Shown here: piece after piece, positions 9,243 to 17,882 of the stretch
Layout: each line of letters opens with the position of its first letter
Position numbering within the stretch: position 1 is the stretch's first letter
Source of the DNA: Jidongwangia harbinensis
Lineage (GTDB): Bacteria; Actinomycetota; Actinomycetes; Mycobacteriales; Micromonosporaceae
Assembly (NCBI RefSeq): GCF_020216025.1
Contig: NZ_JAIWNC010000008.1
Location: 275,791 to 339,790, forward strand
Length of the DNA stretch: 64,000 nucleotides
Direction: 5' to 3'
Translations under genes and position numbers: made by a program
The notes under the pieces: model-generated
Told to the model about the DNA's origin: nothing
Seen by the model: only the letters and a program-made list of their open reading frames with translations
Databases searched by the model: none

Positions 9243-9875
9243 GTGTCCGAGGTAAAGATCAGCGCCGAAGCCCGCACCGAGTTCGGCAAGGGTGGTGCCC
9301 GCCGCACGCGCCGGGCCGGCAAGGTGCCCGCCGTGCTGTACGGCCACGGCGAGAAGCCCCAGCACATCGCCCTGCCGGCGCGTGAGTTCGCGGCCGCGAT
9401 CCGGCACGGCGGTCTCAACCAGGTTTTCACCATCGACATCATCGGTGGCCAGGGCACCACGCTGGCGCTGCCCAAGGCGATCCAGCGTGACCCGATCAAG
9501 GACACGTACGAGCACGTCGACCTGCTGATCGTGAAGCGTGGCGAGAAGGTCACGGTGGACGTGCCGATCGTGCTGGTCGGCGAGGCGGGCCGGAACACGC
9601 TCGTGGTGAGCGAGAGCACCACGCTGTCGATCGTGGCCGAGGCGCTGCACCTGCCCGACTCGTTCGAGGTGTCGGTGGAGGGCCTGGAGGCCGGTTCGCA
9701 GATCACCGCGGCCGACGTGCAGTTGCCGGCCGGTTCCGAGCTGGCCGCCGACCCGGAGACGGTGATCGTCGTGGTGAGCGCGGCGCAGACCGCCGAGCAG
9801 CTCGAGGGCGACACCGGCGACGGTGGCGAGGCCGAGGCGACCGACGGCGAAGCCACCGAAGAGTCCGCTTCCTGA
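9243..9875 (+). CDS. rplY: 50S ribosomal protein L25 / general stress protein Ctc
   Basis: 210 residues, the long (Ctc/TL5) form of L25, which binds 5S rRNA. The N-terminal L25 domain (SEVKISAEARTEFGKGGARR, then KVPAVLYGHG) is followed by a C-terminal beta domain (VDVPIVLVGEAG) and an acidic tail of Glu, Asp and Gly. The frame is open upstream, but GTG 9243 follows AGGAG (9231-9235) by 7 bases and begins the conserved N-terminus. A strong palindrome lies downstream before pth. Confidence 0.94.
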   Translation: MSEVKISAEARTEFGKGGARRTRRAGKVPAVLYGHGEKPQHIALPAREFAAAIRHGGLNQVFTIDIIGGQGTTLALPKAIQRDPIKDTYEHVDLLIVKRGEKVTVDVPIVLVGEAGRNTLVVSESTTLSIVAEALHLPDSFEVSVEGLEAGSQITAADVQLPAGSELAADPETVIVVVSAAQTAEQLEGDTGDGGEAEATDGEATEESAS

Positions 9876-9902
9876 CGAGGCCCCGCCTCGAGCAGAGCAC
9901 GC

Positions 9903-9938
9903 GATCAGGGAAAGCGCCGGCCGGCGCTTTCCCTGATC
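9903..9938. terminator. 36-bp perfect palindrome, probable terminator between rplY and pth
   Basis: Bases 9903-9920 are the exact reverse complement of 9921-9938, so an RNA hairpin of up to 16 pairs can form with a minimal loop. A short T-rich stretch (ATTTTCC) follows. The position between rplY and pth fits an intrinsic terminator; absence of a long U-tract is usual in actinomycetes. Confidence 0.65.
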
Positions 9939-9957
9939 CATTTTCCGGGAGTGGGAG

Positions 9958-10542
9958 ATGAGCGACGTACCCTGGCTGGTGGTCGGTCTGGGCAATCCAG
10001 GCAAGGAGTACGCGGGGCACCGGCACAACGTCGGCTTCCGGGTGGTGGACCTGCTGGCGTCCCGGGTGGGAGCGAAGTTCGGCCGGTCCAAGCGGGCGCA
10101 CGCCGAGGTGGCGGAGGGTCGACTGGGGTACGGCGGCCCGAAGCTGATCCTGCTGAAGCCGTTGACGTACATGAACCTGTCCGGCTCGGCGGTGGCGTCG
10201 TTGGCACAGTTCTTCAAGGTCCCGCTGGAGCAGGTGCTCGCCGTGCACGACGAGCTGGACGTGCCGTTCGGACAGGTGCGGGCGAAGCTCGGCGGCGGCG
10301 AGGGCGGCCACAACGGGTTGCGGTCGATGTCCAAGTCGCTGGGTTCGAAGGACTACGCCCGGGTGCGTTTCGGCATCGGGCGCCCGCCGGGACGGCAGGA
10401 TCCGGCCGACTACGTGTTGTCCGACTTCGGCTCGGCGGAGCGCAAGGAGCTGGACTTCCTGGTGGACCGCGCGGCCGACGTGACCGAGGCCGTGGTGCTC
10501 GAGGGCGTCGAGTGGGCGCAGAACAAATACCACGGAAGTTGA
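9958..10542 (+). CDS. pth: Peptidyl-tRNA hydrolase
   Basis: Releases tRNA from prematurely dropped peptidyl-tRNA. 194 residues. Motifs: VVGLGNPGKEYAGHRHNVGF (contains the family's Asn and catalytic His), LLKPLTYMNLSG, VHDELDVPFG (catalytic Asp) and GGGEGGHNGLRS, then RFGIGRPPGR. All key residues of the family are present. Last gene of the glmU-prs-rplY-pth block. Confidence 0.96.
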   Translation: MSDVPWLVVGLGNPGKEYAGHRHNVGFRVVDLLASRVGAKFGRSKRAHAEVAEGRLGYGGPKLILLKPLTYMNLSGSAVASLAQFFKVPLEQVLAVHDELDVPFGQVRAKLGGGEGGHNGLRSMSKSLGSKDYARVRFGIGRPPGRQDPADYVLSDFGSAERKELDFLVDRAADVTEAVVLEGVEWAQNKYHGS

Positions 10543-10548
10543 TCTAGC

Positions 10549-10599
10549 GGGACCGGAACGGATAGATCGTTTAGACCGTTTTGTCCATCTATCGGTCCC
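10549..10599. promoter_or_regulatory. Two-part inverted repeat upstream of the sugar transferase gene
   Basis: GGGACCG (10549-10555) is complementary to CGGTCCC (10593-10599), and inside it GATAGAT (10561-10567) to ATCTATC (10587-10593). The stem is interrupted, so this could be a weak terminator for pth or a protein-binding site for the following gene. No evidence decides between them. Confidence 0.4.
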
Positions 10600-10681
10600 G
10601 TGTCGCCACGCCTGCCCGCGCGTTGGTCACGTGTATGCACCGCACGGTGCAGCGTGAACCAGCAGTGCGGGGAGGTTCGAA

Positions 10682-13600
10682 GTGCACCAGGACCTGCCCG
10701 GGAGCCGCGAGCCTGCCCAGCATGAGCCGACGTTCCTGCTCCCGGCGACGACGCCCCGGGACGCCGGCGCGCGGAGCGGGTCGGTCGGGAGCGGCGACGG
10801 CGGCCTGGTGCCGCATGGGGAGATCGACCCGGGTACGCGCCGGGTCGCGCGTGACAGCGCCGCCGCCGGGGTGCCACATGGAGACATCGCCGCCGCCGCG
10901 CGGCTGCCCGCGCATGTGAGCGGCATGCGGTCGGCGGAGCGCCGGGACACCGGTCCGTCGCCGGATGCTCGACCGGGCGGACGCGGGCAGCCGGACTCCG
11001 CCCCGAGGTGCCCTGACGACTCCGGATCCTGGATCAGTCGAGACGCTGATGCGGGCTCGTGGACCGGCCGAATTGTCGACTCCGGCTCGTGGATCAGCCG
11101 GGACGGTGACTCCGACTCGTGGACCAGCCGGGACGCTGACCCCGGCTCGTGGACCAGCCGGGACGCTGACCCCGGCTCGTGGACCAGCCGGGACGCTGAC
11201 CCCGGCTCGTGGACCAGCCGGGACGCTGACTCCGGCTCGTGGGCCTACGGTGACTCCGGCTCGTGGACCCCAGGTGATGCCGGTTCGTGGACTCCCGGTG
11301 GCACCACCACGTGGACCCATCGTGACACCGCCGCATGGTCCCAGGGCGACCCCGGCCCGTGGATTCACGGTGACGCCAGCTCGTGGATTCACGGTGACGC
11401 CGGCCCGTGGATTCGTGGTGACGCCAGCTCGTGGACCCAAGGTGACGCCAGCTCGTGGACCCGACGTGACATCGACAGCGGGATCCGGCCCGCCGCCGAC
11501 CCGGGAAGGTGGCCAGATGGCCGCCCGGACGGGTATTCCGGACCGCGGCCGGCCCCCGCCGCAGATGGGTGGACGGACGCAGGCGTCGCGGTTCCCGGGC
11601 CTCGTCCTGACGCCGGCCTGGTGGCCGCCCCGCACGCCGGCCCGGACACCCGGCCGGACGGCCCTCCCAGAGCCTGGTCGGCGGCACACCGGGAACCCGG
11701 CCCACCGGCCCGCCGCGACCGGGAGCCAGGACCCCGGCCGAGCGGGACCCGCGGTCCAGCCGCGGTGATCCCACCGCCCGTCCACCGCCGGGACGCCGAT
11801 GCGCCGGCTCCGGCCCGCCGGGACGGCGTGATCCAGCGTCGTGGCGCCGACGTGCCGATGTCCGGTCATCCCGAGGCGGTCGCTGAGCGTCGCGGTGAGA
11901 TGCCCGTGACCGGTCGGCGTGAGGGAGTGGTTGACCGTCGCAGTGAGATGCCCGTGACCGGTCGGCGTGAGGGAGTGGTTGACCGTCGCGGTGAGATGCC
12001 CGTGACCGGTCGGCGTGAGGGAGTGATTGACCGTCGCGGTGAGACGGCCGGGGCGGGTCGGCGTGAGGGAGTGGTGCAGGGCCGGGCCGGTGATGTGCCC
12101 GCGCCGGCCCGCCGTGAGCAGCCGGTTCAGGAGTTGGGCGGGCCGGTCACGCACCGCGGGGATCGCGAGCGGACCGGGCGGGTCTCCTGGCCCGACCACG
12201 ACGTCGACCAGCCCGTGTCGGCTCTGCGCTGGGAGGCCGACCGGGACGCCCCGACGAACCGCCCGCCGGCCGGTCATGGCCCGCGTCCGCACCGTCCGTC
12301 GCCGCGGCAGGGCCGGGCCACGAAGATTCCGTCGCCGTCCGTCCCGTCGAGTCCGGCTCCGGCCGGTGCGGGCAGGTACGTTCCGGCCGATCGGGGCCGT
12401 GACACCGACTGGCCCGCGGAACCGGGGCGGCCGGCGGGTCGGCCGTTCGTGCGGGTGCGGGGCCGGCATGCGGCGATGTCGCGGCGGCAGCGGTGGGAGC
12501 GGCGGTACGTCCGTTCGCTGCTGCTCTGTGACCTTGCCGCCGGGGTGGCGGCGGGCGCGGTGACGTTCGGGCTGCGGTTCGGCGACCAGGTGACCGCGTA
12601 CAACCGGTGGTATCTGCTCTTCTCCGCGTTGTTGCCGGTGGCGTTGCTGGTGGTGCTGGCGGTCAGCCGGGCGTACGAGCGGCGGTTCCTGTTCGTCGGC
12701 ACGGACGAGTATCAGCGGGTGTTCCGTGGGGGCGTGGGGCTGATCGCGGGGGCGGCCGTGTGTTCGTACGCCCTCGAATTGGATCTTGCTCGATCCTATG
12801 TCCTGGTTGCGCTGCCGTCGGCGATCGTCTCGGCGGTGGTGTTGCGGTTCGCGCTGCGTAAGCGGCTGCACTGTGCCCGGGCCCGGGGGGAGAGCCTGCG
12901 CCGGGTGATCGTGGTGGGGCACGAGTTGTCGGTCATCGGGATCACCCGCCAGTTGCGCCGGGAGCGGTACCACGGACTGGAGGTGGTGGGCGCCTGCCTG
13001 CCGCCGGAGCACGACGGCGTGCTGGACCTGCCGGTGTACGGGACGTTCGACGACATCGCCGGCGCCGTGGACATCGCGGACGCGGACACGGTGGTGGTGT
13101 TGAGCTGCCCGGAGCTGGACGGGGCGGCGTTGCGGCGGCTGGCCTGGCGGCTGGAGCGCGACGAGGTGGATCTGGTGGTGGCGAGCGCGCTGATCGACGT
13201 GGCCGGGGCGCGTACCACGATCCGGCCGTTCGACGGGCTGCCCATGCTGCACGTCGAGCACCCGCGGCTGCACGGCGGGATCCGCCTGGTGAAGGAGCTG
13301 GTGGACCGGGTCGGTGCGCTGCTGTTGCTGGTGCTGTTCGGGCCGCTCCTGTTAGGCACCGCACTGTGTGTGCGGCTGACGTCACGTGGCCCGGTACTCT
13401 TTCGGCAGGTGCGGGTCGGGCGGGACGGGCGTGAGTTCCGCATCTTCAAGTTCCGCAGCATGTACGTCGATGCCGAGGCGCGGCTGGCCGAGCTGAGGCA
13501 TCTCAACGAGTACGACGGTGTGCTCTTCAAAATGCGTGACGATCCACGGGTGACGCCGGTGGGACGGTGGTTGCGCCGGTTCTCCCTGGACGAACTGCCG

Positions 13601-13876
13601 CAGCTGCTGAACGTCCTGGCCGGGCAGATGTCGCTGGTGGGTCCGCGGCCGCCGCTGCCGGCGGAGGTCGCCGCCTACGCCGACGATGTGCGGCGCCGGT
13701 TGGCGGTCAAACCCGGCATGACGGGCCTCTGGCAGGTTTCCGGACGTTCGGATCTGCCCTGGGAGGAGGCGGTCCGACTGGACCTGCGCTATGTGGAGAA
13801 CTGGTCGCTCAGTTTGGACCTGGTGATCCTGTTGCGCACCATGACCGCGGTGGTGCGCTCGTCCGGCGCGTATTGA
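10682..13876 (+). CDS. Polyprenyl-phosphate sugar-1-phosphate transferase with long repetitive N-terminus
   Basis: 1064 residues. The C-terminal half is an exopolysaccharide-type glycosylphosphotransferase. Four transmembrane segments lie at about 610-725, followed by a nucleotide-binding-like region (RRVIVVGHELSVIG) and another membrane helix near 880. The catalytic bacterial sugar transferase domain has RVGRDGREFRIFKFRSM, FSLDELPQLLNVL, MSLVGPRPPLP and KPGMTGLWQVSGRS. Such enzymes load the first sugar phosphate onto undecaprenyl phosphate at the inner membrane. The first ~600 residues are disordered and repeat-rich. GGAGG (10671-10675) lies 6 bases before the GTG start, so the repeats appear to be translated. 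Sugar specificity is unknown. Confidence 0.88.
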   Translation: MHQDLPGSREPAQHEPTFLLPATTPRDAGARSGSVGSGDGGLVPHGEIDPGTRRVARDSAAAGVPHGDIAAAARLPAHVSGMRSAERRDTGPSPDARPGGRGQPDSAPRCPDDSGSWISRDADAGSWTGRIVDSGSWISRDGDSDSWTSRDADPGSWTSRDADPGSWTSRDADPGSWTSRDADSGSWAYGDSGSWTPGDAGSWTPGGTTTWTHRDTAAWSQGDPGPWIHGDASSWIHGDAGPWIRGDASSWTQGDASSWTRRDIDSGIRPAADPGRWPDGRPDGYSGPRPAPAADGWTDAGVAVPGPRPDAGLVAAPHAGPDTRPDGPPRAWSAAHREPGPPARRDREPGPRPSGTRGPAAVIPPPVHRRDADAPAPARRDGVIQRRGADVPMSGHPEAVAERRGEMPVTGRREGVVDRRSEMPVTGRREGVVDRRGEMPVTGRREGVIDRRGETAGAGRREGVVQGRAGDVPAPARREQPVQELGGPVTHRGDRERTGRVSWPDHDVDQPVSALRWEADRDAPTNRPPAGHGPRPHRPSPRQGRATKIPSPSVPSSPAPAGAGRYVPADRGRDTDWPAEPGRPAGRPFVRVRGRHAAMSRRQRWERRYVRSLLLCDLAAGVAAGAVTFGLRFGDQVTAYNRWYLLFSALLPVALLVVLAVSRAYERRFLFVGTDEYQRVFRGGVGLIAGAAVCSYALELDLARSYVLVALPSAIVSAVVLRFALRKRLHCARARGESLRRVIVVGHELSVIGITRQLRRERYHGLEVVGACLPPEHDGVLDLPVYGTFDDIAGAVDIADADTVVVLSCPELDGAALRRLAWRLERDEVDLVVASALIDVAGARTTIRPFDGLPMLHVEHPRLHGGIRLVKELVDRVGALLLLVLFGPLLLGTALCVRLTSRGPVLFRQVRVGRDGREFRIFKFRSMYVDAEARLAELRHLNEYDGVLFKMRDDPRVTPVGRWLRRFSLDELPQLLNVLAGQMSLVGPRPPLPAEVAAYADDVRRRLAVKPGMTGLWQVSGRSDLPWEEAVRLDLRYVENWSLSLDLVILLRTMTAVVRSSGAY
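11027..11475 (+). repeat. In-frame 30-bp tandem repeat coding SWTSRDADPG-type units
   Basis: Three perfect 30-bp copies occupy 11131-11160, 11161-11190 and 11191-11220, flanked by many degenerate copies with the pattern Gly-Ser-Trp plus Asp/Ala-rich residues. Most units keep the 10-residue period, so the array can expand or contract without breaking the frame. Confidence 0.9.
11888..12075 (+). repeat. In-frame 48-bp tandem repeat (16-residue units)
   Basis: About four copies of a 48-bp unit coding a Gly-Arg-Arg-Glu-Gly-Val-type sequence with MPVTG, inside the sugar transferase N-terminus. The central copies differ at only one or two bases, suggesting recent duplication. Confidence 0.85.
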
Positions 13877-13983
13877 TGGCCGCCTCTAGGGTGTTCCGGA
13901 CACCGCCGTTCGGAGACGAGGAGCGTGACGATGAGCGTAGCGACGAGGCTACGGTGCGCCGATCTGCGGAGCGAGGGCGAGCA

Positions 13984-14880
13984 GTGAACGAGACCGAGGT
14001 GCCGGCCCGCATTGCCGGGCAGCGGGAGCCGCTGTCCGAGGGCGGCTCGCCGCCGGTCATCGACGCCGCGTTCGCCCGCTGGCTCGCCGACCGCGCCGGG
14101 CAGGTGCTGCTCCAGGTGCGTGACGAGATGGGGTACGCCGACCCGAAGGCGCTCAAGGCCGCCGGCGACCGGGCGGCGCACGACCTGTTGCGCCGCGAAC
14201 TGGCCCGGTGGCGTCCGGCCGACGCGGTGCTGTCGGAGGAGGACGACCACTCCCGGGTCGCCTGGCAGGACGGCGAGCAGACCGCGGTACGCCCGCAGCG
14301 GCTCGGCGCGTCCCGGGTCTGGATCGTGGATCCGCTGGACGGTACCCGTGAGTTCAGCGAGGAGGGCCGGACCGACTGGGCCGTGCACGTCGCGCTGTGG
14401 ACCGCGGACTGTGGCCGCCCGCACTGCCTGTCCGCGGGTGCGGTGGCGATGCCGGCCCGGCACCGGACGATGGCGACCGACCACCCGCCGGCGTACCCGC
14501 CGCTGCCGCCGCCGGTGAGCGGGGGCGACAGCGGGCCGATCCGGATCGCCGCCAGCCGTACCCGGCCGCCGGCCTTCGTCACGGCGCTGGCCGAGGAGCT
14601 CGGCGCCGAGCTGGTGCCGATGGGCTCCGCCGGCGTGAAGATCGCCGCGGTGGTCAATGGCGACGCGGACGCCTATGTGCACGCGGGCGGGCAGTACGAA
14701 TGGGATTCCGCGGCGCCCGTGGCTGTGGCGTCGGCCACCGGACTGCACGCTTCCCGAATCGACGGATCTGCGTTGAAATACAACGAGGCCGATCCGAAGT
14801 TGCCGGATCTGGTGGTCTGTCGTAAGGATCTCGCTCCTCGGTTGCTTGCAGCGTTGCAGCGACACCTCCCGCTAACCTGA
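13984..14880 (+). CDS. cysQ: 3'(2'),5'-bisphosphate nucleotidase, CysQ-like inositol phosphatase family
   Basis: 298 residues. Li-sensitive, Mg-dependent phosphatase family: SEEDDH (metal-binding acids), WIVDPLDGTREF (family signature) and YEWDSAAPVAVA (C-terminal metal-binding WDxxAP). Removes the 3' phosphate from PAP or PAPS. Its place directly before cysD and cysN supports a role in sulfate assimilation. The frame is open upstream to ATG 13876, but that stretch encodes a low-complexity Glu/Arg/Asp run; GTG 13984 with AGGG just upstream is preferred. Family is certain, exact substrate inferred. Confidence 0.87.
   Translation: MNETEVPARIAGQREPLSEGGSPPVIDAAFARWLADRAGQVLLQVRDEMGYADPKALKAAGDRAAHDLLRRELARWRPADAVLSEEDDHSRVAWQDGEQTAVRPQRLGASRVWIVDPLDGTREFSEEGRTDWAVHVALWTADCGRPHCLSAGAVAMPARHRTMATDHPPAYPPLPPPVSGGDSGPIRIAASRTRPPAFVTALAEELGAELVPMGSAGVKIAAVVNGDADAYVHAGGQYEWDSAAPVAVASATGLHASRIDGSALKYNEADPKLPDLVVCRKDLAPRLLAALQRHLPLT
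14873..14878 (+). promoter_or_regulatory. Possible -10 element for cysDN
   Basis: TAACCT overlaps the end of cysQ and matches the actinobacterial TAnnnT consensus, about 45 bases before the cysD ATG. No clear -35 element. Confidence 0.35.
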
Positions 14881-14923
14881 CCCCCGGCAGCTCGGCCGAC
14901 GTCTCGAAAGGTCTGGGATTCCC

Positions 14924-15835
14924 ATGAGCCAGACAAAGCCCTATCGCGTCTCGCATCTCGACGCTCTCGAAGCCGAGAGCATTTTCGTCATGCGCGAGGT
15001 CATGGCCGAATTCGAGCGGCCGGTGCTGCTGTTCTCGGGTGGCAAGGACTCGATTGTGATGCTGCGGCTCGCCGAGAAGGCGTTCGCGCCGGCCCGCATC
15101 CCGTTCCCGGTGATGCACGTCGACACCGGCCACAACTTCCCCGAGGTGCTGGAGTACCGCGACACCCGGGTCGCCGAGCTGGGGCTCAACCTGGTGATCG
15201 CCAGCGTGCCGGAGGCGATCGACGCGGGGCTGGTCCGCGAGCTGCCGGACGGGACCCGCAACCGGATCCAGACGCCGGTGCTGCTCGCCGCGGTGGAGAA
15301 GTACCGTTTCGACGCGCTGTTCGGTGGTGCGCGCCGCGACGAGGAGAAGGCCCGGGCCAAGGAGCGGATGTTCAGCTTCCGCGACGAGTTCGGCCAGTGG
15401 GACCCGAAGAACCAGCGCCCGGAGCTGTGGTCGCTCTACAACGGCCGGCACCACGCGGGCGAGTCGATCCGGGTCTTCCCGCTGTCCAACTGGACCGAGC
15501 TGGACGTGTGGCACTACATCGCCAAGGAGAACATCGCGCTGCCGAGCATCTACTACGCGCACGACCGCGAGGTGGTCGAGCGTGACGGGATGTTCTACGC
15601 GGTCAACGAGTTCATCACGGCCCGCGCGGGCGAGGTCGTGGAGACCCGCCGGGTGCGGTACCGCACGGTCGGCGACGCGTCGCAGACCGCCGCCGTGCTC
15701 TCCGACGCCGACACCGTCGACAAGGTGATCGACGAGGTCGCGGCGACCCGGATCACCGAGCGCGGCGCCACCCGGGGCGACGACAAGGTCAGCGAGGCGG
15801 CGATGGAAGACCGCAAGCGAGAGGGCTACTTCTGA
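14924..15835 (+). CDS. cysD: Sulfate adenylyltransferase subunit 2 (CysD)
   Basis: Small, PP-loop ATPase subunit of ATP sulfurylase; with CysN makes adenylyl sulfate (APS) from sulfate and ATP. 303 residues. PP-loop LFSGGKDSIVML near residue 40, VDTGHNFPEVLEYRD, GGARRDEEKARAKER and FPLSNWTELDVWHYI are all characteristic. The stop TGA (15833-15835) shares a base with the cysN ATG, giving a coupled pair. Confidence 0.97.
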   Translation: MSQTKPYRVSHLDALEAESIFVMREVMAEFERPVLLFSGGKDSIVMLRLAEKAFAPARIPFPVMHVDTGHNFPEVLEYRDTRVAELGLNLVIASVPEAIDAGLVRELPDGTRNRIQTPVLLAAVEKYRFDALFGGARRDEEKARAKERMFSFRDEFGQWDPKNQRPELWSLYNGRHHAGESIRVFPLSNWTELDVWHYIAKENIALPSIYYAHDREVVERDGMFYAVNEFITARAGEVVETRRVRYRTVGDASQTAAVLSDADTVDKVIDEVAATRITERGATRGDDKVSEAAMEDRKREGYF

Positions 15836-17133
15836 TGAGTCAGGCAGTGCTGGAGCCGGACACGTCCGCGGCACGCGGCATGGACCTGCTGCGGTTCGCC
15901 ACCGCCGGCAGTGTGGACGACGGCAAGTCGACGCTGATCGGGCGGCTGCTGTACGACACCAAGTCGCTCTTCTCCGACCAGCTGGAAGCGGTCGAGGCGG
16001 TCAGCGCGGCCCGCGGTGACGAGTACACCAACCTGGCACTGCTCACCGACGGCCTGCGCGCCGAGCGGGAGCAGGGCATCACGATCGACGTGGCGTACCG
16101 CTACTTCGCCACCCCGCGGCGCAAGTTCATCATCGCCGACACCCCCGGGCACATCCAGTACACCCGCAACATGGTGACCGGCGCGTCCACCGCCGACCTG
16201 GCGCTGATCCTGGTCGACGCGCGCAAGGGCCTGGTGGAGCAGTCCCGCCGGCACGCGTTCCTCACCTCGCTGCTGCGGGTGCCGCACCTGGTGCTGTGCG
16301 TCAACAAGATGGACCTGGTGGGCTGGGACAAAGAGGTCTACGACCGGATCGCGGACGAGTTCACCTCGTTCGCGGCCAAGCTCGACATCGGCGACCTGAC
16401 GATCATTCCGATCTCGGCGCTGGACGGCGACAACATCGCCTCGCGGTCCGAGAAGAGCCCGTGGTACGAGGGGCCGTCGCTGCTGCACCACCTCGAGCAC
16501 GTGCACATCGCGTCCGACCGCAACCTGGTCGACGTGCGCTTCCCGGTGCAGTACGTGATCCGCCCGCAGTCCACGGTCGTCACCGACTACCGCGGCTACG
16601 CCGGGCAGGTGGCGTCCGGGGTGCTCAAGCCGGGCGACGAGGTGATGGTGCTGCCGTCCGGCATGACCAGCACGATCGCGGGGATCGACACCGCGGACGG
16701 GCCGGTCGCCGAGGCGTTCCCGCCGATGTCGGTGACGGTCCGGCTGGCCGACGAGATCGACATCTCCCGGGGCGACATGCTGTGCCGTCCGCACAACGCG
16801 CCGGCCGTCGCCCAGGACATCGAGGCGATGATCTGCTGGATGGACGAGACCGCGCCGCTGCGGGTCGGCGGCAAGTACGCCATCAAGCACACCACCCGGA
16901 CCGCCCGTACGGTGGTGCGCGGCCTGCAGTACCGCCTGGACGTCAACACACTGCACCGGGACGAGACGGCGGACGGGCTGGGCCTGAACGAGATCGGCCG
17001 GGTCAAGCTGCGAACCACGGTGCCGCTGCTCGCCGACGAGTACCGCCGCAACCGCACCACCGGCGGTTTCATCCTGATCGACGAGACGACGAACCGTACC
17101 GTCGGGGCCGGGATGATCATCGAGGCGCAATAG
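15835..17133 (+). CDS. cysN: Sulfate adenylyltransferase subunit 1 (CysN), GTPase
   Basis: GTP-dependent regulatory subunit of ATP sulfurylase. 432 residues with G1 GSVDDGKSTLIGR, G2/G3 DTPGHIQYTRNM and G4 NKMDL, then EF-Tu-like beta-barrel domains. It ends after these domains, so it is the CysN form without a fused APS kinase. No cysC or cysH lies in the window. One-base overlap with cysD. Confidence 0.97.
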   Translation: MSQAVLEPDTSAARGMDLLRFATAGSVDDGKSTLIGRLLYDTKSLFSDQLEAVEAVSAARGDEYTNLALLTDGLRAEREQGITIDVAYRYFATPRRKFIIADTPGHIQYTRNMVTGASTADLALILVDARKGLVEQSRRHAFLTSLLRVPHLVLCVNKMDLVGWDKEVYDRIADEFTSFAAKLDIGDLTIIPISALDGDNIASRSEKSPWYEGPSLLHHLEHVHIASDRNLVDVRFPVQYVIRPQSTVVTDYRGYAGQVASGVLKPGDEVMVLPSGMTSTIAGIDTADGPVAEAFPPMSVTVRLADEIDISRGDMLCRPHNAPAVAQDIEAMICWMDETAPLRVGGKYAIKHTTRTARTVVRGLQYRLDVNTLHRDETADGLGLNEIGRVKLRTTVPLLADEYRRNRTTGGFILIDETTNRTVGAGMIIEAQ

Positions 17134-17137
17134 CGAA

Positions 17138-17167
17138 ACCGGGGTGGGCCGCTCGGCCCACCCCGGT
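17138..17167. terminator. Two-way intrinsic terminator between cysN and the sigma operon
   Basis: A perfect 13-bp stem (17138-17150 with 17155-17167) closes a 4-base GCTC loop, directly between two convergent genes. The symmetry lets it serve both strands. Confidence 0.85.
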
Positions 17168-17186
17168 CGTGTCGCGGTTCTCCCGC

Positions 17187-17882
17187 TCAGTTGTTGCGCT
17201 TGGCGTTCCGGCTGACGGTCACGCCGGCGGCGAGCTCGATCATCTCGGACCGGCTGAGCTTGAAGCCGTCCCCGAAGTGCACGATCAGCCAGCTGTCGTC
17301 TTTCTCCAGTGCCCAGACCGACCAGCCGATGTCGGAGTCCGGCATGCCGGTCGGGCCCTTCGTCAGAATGCCCTGCCGGCCGGCGACCTTGATGCCGTCC
17401 CCGGCGCCGAGGCTCATGTCGTCCGTGGTCTCCACCGAGATGCGAACCTTGTGGGCGTACACCCGCCGGTCGTAGCCGCGGTCGCGGAACGGATCCACCT
17501 TCGGGGCGGGGCCCTGCTCGTCGCGGGGCGCGAGCACCACCACGCCGTCGTCGTCGGACAGCACGGCGTAACCGCTCGGCACCTTCTTGAGCGTGTAGCC
17601 GGCCGGCTGCTCACCCGCGTATTCCATCAGCTCGGTGGCCGGCGTCGCACCCGGCGCGGCAGCCGGCACTTCGACGGCGCGGCCGTCCGGCGCGCCGGCG
17701 CCCCTGGTGAACGTGAAACCGACCAGCATCGCGGCGACGGCCAGCGCGGCGCTCGCGACGGTCTGCACGGCGCGGCGCCGCCGCAGGGCGCGGCGCCCGC
17801 GGGTCAGGTCCGCCTCGAGTTGCTGGATGGTGGGCGGAAGCGGCGGACCGGCGATCTCCTCGAGCCGCTGGTGCAGGTCCAT
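17187..17882 (-). CDS. Single-pass membrane protein paired with sigma factor; possible anti-sigma factor
   Basis: 231 residues: a charged N-terminus (QQLEADLTRGRRALRRRR), one transmembrane segment at about residues 39-57 (QTVASAALAVAAMLVGFTF), then an extracytoplasmic domain of about 170 residues with no motif I recognise. The start ATG overlaps the stop of the upstream sigma gene (TGATG). That coupling and the membrane topology suggest it controls the sigma factor, but no zinc-binding anti-sigma motif (HxxxCxxC) is present. The role is therefore an inference. Confidence 0.65.
   Translation of the reverse strand: MDLHQRLEEIAGPPLPPTIQQLEADLTRGRRALRRRRAVQTVASAALAVAAMLVGFTFTRGAGAPDGRAVEVPAAAPGATPATELMEYAGEQPAGYTLKKVPSGYAVLSDDDGVVVLAPRDEQGPAPKVDPFRDRGYDRRVYAHKVRISVETTDDMSLGAGDGIKVAGRQGILTKGPTGMPDSDIGWSVWALEKDDSWLIVHFGDGFKLSRSEMIELAAGVTVSRNAKRNN

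Noticed and set aside
10589..13273. 894-codon minus-strand frame and a 267-codon plus frame with TPARGPAG repeats
   Set aside because: The DNA repeats keep several frames open at once. Only the 10682 frame has a ribosome-binding site and continues into a recognised enzyme.
13876..13983. Longer CysQ start at ATG 13876
   Set aside because: The added residues are a low-complexity Glu/Asp/Arg run from a purine-rich leader and are not part of the family.
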